NCBI GenBank assembly: GCA_031255695.1
Contig: JAIRSA010000024.1
Span: 1 to 9,061 of the forward strand
Direction of reading: 5' to 3'
DNA: 9,061 nt
Source of the DNA: Eubacteriales Family XIII. Incertae Sedis bacterium
Lineage (GTDB): Bacteria > Bacillota > Clostridia > Peptostreptococcales > Anaerovoracaceae
This document shows, piece after piece, positions 4,178 through 9,061 of this stretch. The translations under genes were made by a program, and so were the position numbers. Under the pieces are notes generated by a model. It did not search any database and had not been told where the DNA came from. It was given only the letters and a program-made list of their open reading frames with translations. How positions within the stretch are numbered: the stretch's first letter is position 1; each line of letters begins with the position of its first letter.

Positions 4178-5488
4178 CTATCCGGCCACTGCGGCCTTCA
4201 TCATGTCTATACTGTCGCTGTAGCCCAGCTTTTCGTCCACCTTCTGCTGAAGGAAGGCGTCAATGCCCTTGTTTTTCTTTATGGCCTCGTCGAGCGCCGG
4301 GTTGGTGCCGCTCTTGTATGCCCCTATGCTTACAAGATCGTAGTTCGCCTCGTATACCGCCATCAGGTTCCTCATGGCGGCGGCCGCCTCCATCTGGTCC
4401 TTGGGCGCTATGTCGTTCATGAGGCGGCTCACGCTGCCCAGCACGTCTATCGCGGGATAATGGTTCCTGGCGGCTATGGCCCTCGAAAGTATTATGTGCC
4501 CGTCGATTATGCCCCTGACCGTGTCGGATATGGGCTCGTTGACATCGTCGCCCTCCACCAGCACTGTATATATCCCTGTTATTGACCCATTTTCAAAGTT
4601 CCCCGTCCTCTCCAGCAGCTTGGGCATCATGGAGTAGATCGACGGCGTGTAGCCCCTGGCTACCGGCGGCTCGCCTGTGGCCAGCCCTATCTCCCTCTGC
4701 GCCATCGCGAATCGCGTCAGCGAGTCCATCATCAGGAGCACGTCCTTGCCCTTGTCCTTGAAGTATTCCGCTATCGCCGTGGCGGCCTGTGCGCACCTGA
4801 GCCTCTGCATCGGCGGCTGGTCCGAGGTGGCCACCACGAGCACCGTCCGCGCAAGCCCCTCTTCGCCTAGGTCCTTTTCCAGGAATTCGCGCACCTCCCT
4901 GCCCCTCTCGCCGACAAGCCCGATGACGTTGATGTCGGCCTTCACGTTGCGGGCTATCATGCCCAGCAGCGTGCTCTTGCCGACCCCCGACCCTGAGAAG
5001 ATCCCTATCCTCTGGCCCTTGCCTATCGTCAGCAGCCCGTCCACGGCCTTGATCCCGAACTCAAGGATCTCATGTATCCTCGGCCTTGCGAGCGGGTTCG
5101 AGATCATGCTCTGTATCTCATATTCCTCCTCGCATTCTATGGGCGGCCCATTGTCTATCGGCAGCCCCATCGCATTGACCACGCGCCCCTTGAGTTCCCC
5201 GGACACGCCTATCTTCAGTGATGAGTGGGTGCTCTCGACGAGGTTGCCGCCGCTTATGCCGCCCGGCTCTTCGTACGGCATCAGCAGCACCTTGCTGCCC
5301 CGGAAGCCCACCACCTCGGCGCTTATGAAGTCCGTCAGGCCCCTGTCGCTGTATATCTTGCACAGATCGCCGATCTTGCACTCGGGCCCGTTCGACTCTA
5401 TCATCATGCCGATGACCTGGTTGATCTTGCCGAACTTCCTGCCCGTATCCGCGTTCCGTATGATCCTTATGTATTTCCCTGCGTCCAT
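4178..5488 (-). CDS. fliI: Flagellum-specific export ATPase FliI
   Basis: FliI is the hexameric, F1-beta-like ATPase that energises unfolding and docking of flagellar export substrates on the cytoplasmic face of the basal body. The 436-residue protein has the Walker A loop GSGVGKST (166-173, Lys171), the catalytic-glutamate motif GERGREV (193-199, Glu194, 23 residues after the Walker Lys as in Salmonella FliI), and the Walker B strand VLLMMDS (250-256, Asp255). The type III ATPase signature LTRFAMAQREIGLATGEPP follows it, then YTVLVEGDDVNEPISDT. An N-terminal beta-barrel portion occupies about 1-110, and the length is normal (about 430-460). The ATG at 5488 follows the fliH stop by 2 nt, and GGGGGG inside the end of fliH serves as SD, so translation is probably coupled to fliH. 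No anomalies seen. Confidence 0.98.
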   Translation of the reverse strand: MDAGKYIRIIRNADTGRKFGKINQVIGMMIESNGPECKIGDLCKIYSDRGLTDFISAEVVGFRGSKVLLMPYEEPGGISGGNLVESTHSSLKIGVSGELKGRVVNAMGLPIDNGPPIECEEEYEIQSMISNPLARPRIHEILEFGIKAVDGLLTIGKGQRIGIFSGSGVGKSTLLGMIARNVKADINVIGLVGERGREVREFLEKDLGEEGLARTVLVVATSDQPPMQRLRCAQAATAIAEYFKDKGKDVLLMMDSLTRFAMAQREIGLATGEPPVARGYTPSIYSMMPKLLERTGNFENGSITGIYTVLVEGDDVNEPISDTVRGIIDGHIILSRAIAARNHYPAIDVLGSVSRLMNDIAPKDQMEAAAAMRNLMAVYEANYDLVSIGAYKSGTNPALDEAIKKNKGIDAFLQQKVDEKLGYSDSIDMMKAAVAG

Positions 5489-5490
5489 GC

Positions 5491-6198
5491 CTAGCCCCCC
5501 GTGACGCTCTCCGTGAGCATCTCCATCTGTGTGGGCACGCTTATATCGATGATCCCCGTCTTGCTCTCAAGCATGATGCTGTCGCGTTCCTTTACTATCG
5601 CCGCGTTCAGCCCCTTGGCGAAACTCCGGATCTTCTTCGTTATATTTTTGTCAAGCTGGATCTCCAGTGTATCCTGGAACTCGGAGAGGTAGATCTTCAC
5701 TATCTCCTCGTTCTCCAGCATCACTTCCCGCAGCATCTTCGAGACCGCGCTCGGCTCGACCCGGCAATGCTGGCGCATCACCTTTTTCGCGGCTTCCAGC
5801 GCCATGTAGACCAGCTCTTGCTCCTCCCTTTCCAGGGCCAGCTCCCTCTCCAGCCTCACCGCCCGCGCCAGGCTCACGAGATCCTCTATCAGGCCTTCGG
5901 CCTCGGCCCGCGCCTTCGCCTCGCCGTCCTTCATCCCCTGCGCGTAGCCCTGGCTGTAGCCCGCGCTTTCGGCCTCGCGCTTTATGTTCTCCGCCTGCTT
6001 TTCGGCCCCGCATATCATGGCGTCGGCCTCCCGCATGGCGGCGTCCCTCATTTCCTCGCATTCCTGCTCGGCCGTGCGGAGCATGAGCTCCACGGCCGCG
6101 CCTTCGTCGGGGCGCATCGCCGCTGACTTGACTGCATCCATGATCTGCGGCGGGATTTCATATTGCAGGCTCTTCTTCACAACCCTCATCTTAGACAC
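5491..6198 (-). CDS. fliH: Flagellar assembly protein FliH (FliI regulator/stator)
   Basis: FliH binds FliI as a dimer, restrains its ATPase activity and tethers it to the C-ring; it is related to the b/delta stalk of F-type ATPases. The 235-residue protein has a long charged helix (about 38-130) that contains a regular GxxxG series, Gly80, Gly84, Gly88 and Gly92 (GYSQGYAQGMKDG), a hallmark of FliH. The C-terminal domain ends with ESKTGIIDISVPTQMEML, matching the conserved E...GiID.sv..Q pattern. The start is a GTG at 6198 with AGGA 8 nt upstream. An ATG three codons later (6189) gives nearly the same protein but has poorer SD spacing. The gene begins 10 bp after fliG and ends 2 bp before fliI. 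Confidence 0.95.
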   Translation of the reverse strand: MSKMRVVKKSLQYEIPPQIMDAVKSAAMRPDEGAAVELMLRTAEQECEEMRDAAMREADAMICGAEKQAENIKREAESAGYSQGYAQGMKDGEAKARAEAEGLIEDLVSLARAVRLERELALEREEQELVYMALEAAKKVMRQHCRVEPSAVSKMLREVMLENEEIVKIYLSEFQDTLEIQLDKNITKKIRSFAKGLNAAIVKERDSIMLESKTGIIDISVPTQMEMLTESVTGG

Positions 6199-6206
6199 TC
6201 ATATCA

Positions 6207-6210
6207 TCCT
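6207..6210 (-). promoter_or_regulatory. Ribosome binding site supporting the GTG start of fliH
   Basis: AGGA just past the fliG stop lies 8 nt before GTG (6198) but 17 nt before the first in-frame ATG (6189). Two nearer ATGs (6206 and 6201) open frames that stop within four codons. Confidence 0.55.
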
Positions 6211-7198
6211 ATCCGCCCTTGCGTATGACGCTCTCCCCTTCTTCTTCAAGCCTTCTGATGATGGCCACTACCTTCTGCTGGGCCTCGTCAACATCCCTCA
6301 TCCTTATGTTATGCAGGTATTCCATCTCGCTTTCCACGGTCTCCCGCATGCGCTGCGACATGTTTTCGAATATGATGCGCATGACTTCTGGGTTCGCGCC
6401 CTTCAGGGCCACTGCCATCTCCCTCGTCTCGACTTCGCGCAGGAAGCGCTGTATGCCCATGCCGTCCAGGGTTATGATGTCCTCGAACACGAACATCCTC
6501 TTCCTTATCTCGTCCGCTAGTTTGGCGTCCGTCTTGCTCAGCTCGTCGAATATGTATTTCTCCGTGCCGCGGTCGACGCCGTTCATGATCTCCGCTATGT
6601 AGTTTATGCCGCCGACCTCAAGCAGATCCACCGAGACCACCGACTCGAATTTCTTCTCCAGTATCGACTCCACCTGCCTTATTATCTCCGGCGAGGTCTT
6701 GTCCATGCGGGCTATCCTCTCCACCACCTCCACGCGTATCGACTTGGGCAGCTCCGCTATTATCGCGGATGCCTGGTCCGCCCTTGCGTAGGAGAGTATG
6801 AGCGCTATCGTCTGCGGGTGCTCGCCCACTATCATGTTCATGAGGTTCTTGTAGTCGGCCTTGCGTATGAACTCGAAGGCCTTGGTCTTCAGCGTCTTGG
6901 TCACCCGCTCAAGCAGCGCGATCCCCTGCTGGGCCCCGAAGGCCTTTTCCAGCACGTTCTTCGCGTAGAGCACGCCCCCTTCCAGATACACCTTCTGAGC
7001 CACGCAGAGCTGGTAGAACTCTTCCAGCACGGCCTCCGCCTCGTTGGGCGAGACCGTCTCCTGCCGGGCGATCTCATAGGTGATCTTCTCTATGTCGTCC
7101 TCCTGCAGGTATTTGTACACGCCGGCGGCCACGTCGCTGCCCAGCGATATGACCACCTGCGCCGCCTTTTGCTTGGAATTCAGCTTTGACTCAGCCAT
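6209..7198 (-). CDS. fliG: Flagellar motor switch protein FliG
   Basis: FliG sits on the MS ring, takes torque from the Mot stators and carries the rotation switch. The 329-residue length matches the family (331 in E. coli). The N-terminal domain (about 1-100) binds FliF. The middle domain has EHPQTIALILSY (126-137), the conserved EHPQ signature that contacts FliM. GVDRGTEK lies at 207-214 and MFVFEDI at 235-241, the latter being the [MF]F.F.D pivot before the torque domain. The C-terminal domain keeps the charged helix region IQRFLREVETREMAVALKGA (249-268) that faces the stator, followed by MSQRM. The ATG at 7198 lies 4 nt past the fliF stop, with GGAGGGG overlapping the end of fliF as SD, so coupling to fliF is expected. 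Confidence 0.98.
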   Translation of the reverse strand: MAESKLNSKQKAAQVVISLGSDVAAGVYKYLQEDDIEKITYEIARQETVSPNEAEAVLEEFYQLCVAQKVYLEGGVLYAKNVLEKAFGAQQGIALLERVTKTLKTKAFEFIRKADYKNLMNMIVGEHPQTIALILSYARADQASAIIAELPKSIRVEVVERIARMDKTSPEIIRQVESILEKKFESVVSVDLLEVGGINYIAEIMNGVDRGTEKYIFDELSKTDAKLADEIRKRMFVFEDIITLDGMGIQRFLREVETREMAVALKGANPEVMRIIFENMSQRMRETVESEMEYLHNIRMRDVDEAQQKVVAIIRRLEEEGESVIRKGG

Positions 7199-7202
7199 AT
7201 AC

Positions 7203-8777
7203 CTACCCCTCCGCCTCAGCTTTCAGCAATGACTTCAGCATCTGCGCCGTTATCTCCGGATTGTTCTTGGCGAACTGCTGTATCTCCTCACGCCGCTTGT
7301 CCTTCATTGGCGTTATGTGCCCTATCTCGTCGTCGTCGGGCTCCACCGGGACCCCGTTTTCGTCCAGCTCCATGCCCTTTTCCGCCGCTGCCGCGAGCGC
7401 GGCCTCTTCTGCCGCCAGCGCCTCCGCCTCGGCCTTCTTTTTCCTGCTGCGCCTCAGCAAGAGCAGCAGCGCTATGAGCGCGAGCAGCAGCAGGCCGCCC
7501 GCCGCGAGCATGAGCGCCAGCGGCAGGCTGGAGGCCTGCGCGGCCTCCGGCTCCGCCTCCGGCTCATATCTATAGAAAGGAAAGTTCTGTACGGAAATAT
7601 TCTCTGGCGGCACGCCGGCCGCAGCTGCGGCCAGGTTCACTATCTTGGCTTCCTCGCCTGGGACGAACTGGTCTTTGTCTATGGCTATCCCTATGGTGAT
7701 GGTCTCGGCCCTGGGGCTGTTCCTCAGCGTCTGTGTCTTGAGCGAGCTCACTTCGTATTCGGTCTCGCCGCTTGAGCTTGAGGACTGCGTCTCGCCGCCG
7801 CTGCCGCCTGTCGGGTATGTCGGCGTCTCCGAGTTCGTGTCCGTGCCCGGCACGCCCGCGTCCCCGGATGTCGACTGGTATGACTCCTGCCCTGCGCTCT
7901 CGTAGCCTATGACGCCGCGGTTGTCGCCGTCGGGCGAGGGGTAGTAGATGCTCTCCTCGGACAGGGAGTGATCGGTGTTCAGCACGGCCGCCACCTCGAC
8001 CTTCACCTGGTCGGGCCGGTAGGGCCCCGTGAGCACCGATATGACCTTCTGCTTGACGTCGTTCTCGAACTGGCGCGTGGCCTCAAGCATGACGGTGTCG
8101 GCCCCGTCCCCTGTGCTGGCGAGCGGGTTGCCCTGCCCGTCTATAAGCGCTATGTTGTCTGTGCTCAGGCCGTTCACCGACCTCGCCACCAGTGTCTGTA
8201 TGCCTGCTATCTGCTTGGCGGTCAGCACGCTGCCCTGCCTCATATGTATGATGACGGATGCGCTCGGCGGGTTGTCCGGCTGGAGGTAGAATACATTTTC
8301 GTTCGGCATCGTTATGGTGACGACCGCGTCCCTGACCCCCTCCAGTGTCTTTATGGCCGCGGCCACGCGTTCCTGGATCTGGGCGTTCTGCGCCTGCTTC
8401 CTGGCGTAGTCCGTCGTCAGCATGCTGTTGTTGCCTTCTAAAATATAATAGCTCAGCCCGTTCTTGGGGTAGCCCGCCGTGGCGAGCTCCATCCTGGCGC
8501 TGCTTTCTTCTTTTTCGGGCACAAGAATACGCCCTGCTGAATCGGACTTAGGCTTGAAGCCAAGGGAATAGAGCTGCGATATGATCTCGCTGCTCTCCGT
8601 CTGTGGCAGATCGTCAAAAAGGACTGTGTATTTTTCAGTGTTTATGAAGATGCTGAAAATAAGGGCCGCCACGACTAAAGCGGCCAGCACGGCGATAACC
8701 GCGCTCTTTGCCCCTCTCCCAAGGCTTCCCCAAAACCGCTGTAAAGGCGCAAGTATCTTTGTAAGCTGCTCACCCAT
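7203..8777 (-). CDS. fliF: Flagellar MS-ring protein FliF
   Basis: FliF forms the MS ring, the inner-membrane base on which motor and export gate assemble. The 524-residue protein has a membrane helix at about 25-45, then the ring-building motifs. These include TEKYTVLFDDLP, the Tyr/Gly-rich GYPKNGLSYYILEG, and the block AGIQTLVARSVNGLSTDNIALID followed by G near 191-214. A Ser/Gly/Thr-rich loop (about 300-343) corresponds to the beta-collar region. A second membrane helix lies at about 417-441, followed by the basic RRSRKKK and a cytoplasmic tail. The C-terminal FliG-binding segment reads REEIQQFAKNNPEITAQMLK and then SLLKAE. The usual Trp of this segment (R.W[LM]) is replaced by Leu. ATG at 8777 has AAAGGTGA 9 nt upstream. 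It is the first recognisable gene after a 284-bp repeat-rich stretch; fliE is not in view. Confidence 0.97.
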   Translation of the reverse strand: MGEQLTKILAPLQRFWGSLGRGAKSAVIAVLAALVVAALIFSIFINTEKYTVLFDDLPQTESSEIISQLYSLGFKPKSDSAGRILVPEKEESSARMELATAGYPKNGLSYYILEGNNSMLTTDYARKQAQNAQIQERVAAAIKTLEGVRDAVVTITMPNENVFYLQPDNPPSASVIIHMRQGSVLTAKQIAGIQTLVARSVNGLSTDNIALIDGQGNPLASTGDGADTVMLEATRQFENDVKQKVISVLTGPYRPDQVKVEVAAVLNTDHSLSEESIYYPSPDGDNRGVIGYESAGQESYQSTSGDAGVPGTDTNSETPTYPTGGSGGETQSSSSSGETEYEVSSLKTQTLRNSPRAETITIGIAIDKDQFVPGEEAKIVNLAAAAAGVPPENISVQNFPFYRYEPEAEPEAAQASSLPLALMLAAGGLLLLALIALLLLLRRSRKKKAEAEALAAEEAALAAAAEKGMELDENGVPVEPDDDEIGHITPMKDKRREEIQQFAKNNPEITAQMLKSLLKAEAEG

Positions 8778-8786
8778 AATACATTT

Positions 8787-8794
8787 TCACCTTT
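8787..8794 (-). promoter_or_regulatory. Ribosome binding site of fliF
   Basis: AAAGGTGA lies 9 nt before the ATG at 8777. An ATG nearer the SD (8785) opens a four-codon out-of-frame peptide and is not used for fliF. Confidence 0.65.
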
Positions 8795-8806
8795 AATCCC
8801 AAATAC

Positions 8807-8832
8807 AAAAACGTATAGTGCCAATGTACACG
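8807..8832 (-). terminator. Weak terminator- or attenuator-like hairpin before fliF
   Basis: On the minus strand CGTGTA (8827-8832) pairs with TATACG (8812-8817), one pair being G-U, around a 9-nt loop, and TTTTT (8807-8811) follows directly. The stem is short and AU-rich, so termination would be weak at best. It could instead be an incidental part of an AT-rich promoter patch. Confidence 0.2.
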
Positions 8833-8902
8833 CCACGCTTGCCCCTGGCGCCGCCTCCTTCCCGCATCGTCTCACTGCGGCGGCTGTGCCTGGCTATTGG
8901 CT

Positions 8903-8922
8903 TGGCCGGCTGTGCCCGGCCA
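8903..8922. repeat. Perfect 7-bp hairpin bordering the 46-bp array
   Basis: TGGCCGG (8903-8909) and CCGGCCA (8916-8922) pair around a 6-nt loop, ending exactly where the 46-bp array begins at 8923. Its size (7-bp stem, 6-nt loop) is the same as that of the hairpin bordering the 34-bp array at 4149-4168. Confidence 0.6.
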
Positions 8923-9060
8923 CGGCGCCGGCCCCTACGCCCGCGCCGCCCTGTCTGTCGGATGCCCCCGGCGCCGGCCCCTAAGCCCGCGCCGCCCTGT
9001 CTGTCAGAAGCCCCCGGCGCAGGCCAAAATACCCGCGCCGCCCTGTCTTACATCCGCCCC
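8923..9060. repeat. Three tandem copies of a 46-bp repeat upstream of fliF
   Basis: Units lie at 8923-8968, 8969-9014 and 9015-9060 with no spacers. Plus-strand units begin CGGCGC and share CCCGCGCCGCCCTGTCT in the middle. By eye, units 1 and 2 match at 43 of 46 positions and units 2 and 3 at 35 of 46, so the outermost copy is the most diverged. The junction of units 1 and 2 contains the palindrome CCGGCGCCGG (8968-8977). 46 is not a multiple of three, which argues against coding. Whether more copies follow outside the window is unknown. Confidence 0.9.
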
Positions 9061-9061
9061 G

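Larger units (their letters stand above)
8778..9061. other. 284-bp non-coding region upstream of fliF
   Basis: No protein resembling FliE, FlgC or FlgB is encoded here, although fliE normally sits just before fliF. The stretch holds, from the fliF side: the SD, an AT-rich patch (8778-8832) that could carry a promoter or weak attenuator, a GC-rich segment with the direct repeat CGGCTGTGCC at 8881-8890 and 8907-8916, a 7-bp hairpin, and the 46-bp array that runs to the window end. Confidence 0.7.

Noticed and set aside
4677..5504. Plus-strand open frame of 275 codons opposite fliI and the end of fliH
   Set aside because: The opposite strand encodes an unmistakable FliI with all ATPase motifs; the plus-strand product resembles nothing.
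8811..8826. Sigma-54 promoter before fliF (perfect TGGCAC -24 element on the minus strand)
   Set aside because: The required GC of the -12 element is absent at the right spacing; TT stands there instead.
8825..9061. Plus-strand open frame from ATG at 8825 to the window end, with a lipobox-like LAGC
   Set aside because: It runs through 46-bp repeats whose length breaks the frame from unit to unit, is Pro/Arg/Cys-rich as expected of non-coding GC-rich DNA, and has no SD.
1..9061. A novel or defence-type system hidden among the genes
   Set aside because: Every substantial supported coding frame belongs to a known flagellar family, and gaps of 138-284 bp hold only repeats, hairpins and expression signals.

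Overview
The window is a run of flagellar structural and export genes, all on the minus strand and reading from high to low coordinates: fliF, fliG, fliH, fliI, fliJ, fliK, flgD, a TIGR02530-type flagellar operon protein, and the first 47 codons of flgE, which is cut by the window edge at position 1. The order matches the large fla/che-type flagellar operon of Firmicutes, especially Clostridia. The family signature residues I would look for are present in most of these proteins, and no frame is broken. The DNA is GC-rich, yet ATA (Ile) and AGG (Arg) codons recur through the genes and Shine-Dalgarno (SD) sequences are strong purine runs. A GC-rich anaerobic Firmicute is my best guess; spirochaetes and some other phyla have similar gene orders, so the phylum is not certain.

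Layout by region: 8778-9061 lies upstream of fliF and holds three tandem 46-bp repeats plus a GC-rich hairpin, with no recognisable gene. 8777-5491 is a tight block of fliF, fliG and fliH, followed at once by fliI (5488-4178). Between fliI and fliJ is a 195-bp non-coding spacer with three tandem 34-bp repeats framed by GC hairpins. fliJ (3982-3497) is followed by a 178-bp spacer, then fliK (3318-1546), which has a TTG start, a very strong SD and a 350-400-residue Ala/Gly linker. flgD follows after 20 bp, and the TIGR02530 gene overlaps the end of flgD. A 138-bp leader with inverted repeats precedes flgE.

How the genes work together: FliF builds the MS ring in the membrane and FliG, bound to it, is part of the rotor that takes torque from the stators. 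FliH, FliI and FliJ form the ATPase complex that feeds the flagellar export gate. FlgD caps and scaffolds the growing hook, FlgE is the hook subunit, and FliK measures hook length and switches export specificity.

I found no sign of a novel system: the gene content is a conventional flagellar operon. The unusual points are the minisatellite-like repeats with hairpins in spacers that are normally short, the absence of fliE next to fliF, an apparent internal domain duplication in FlgD, the large Ala/Gly linker of FliK, and the loss of a conserved Trp at the FliF C-terminus.
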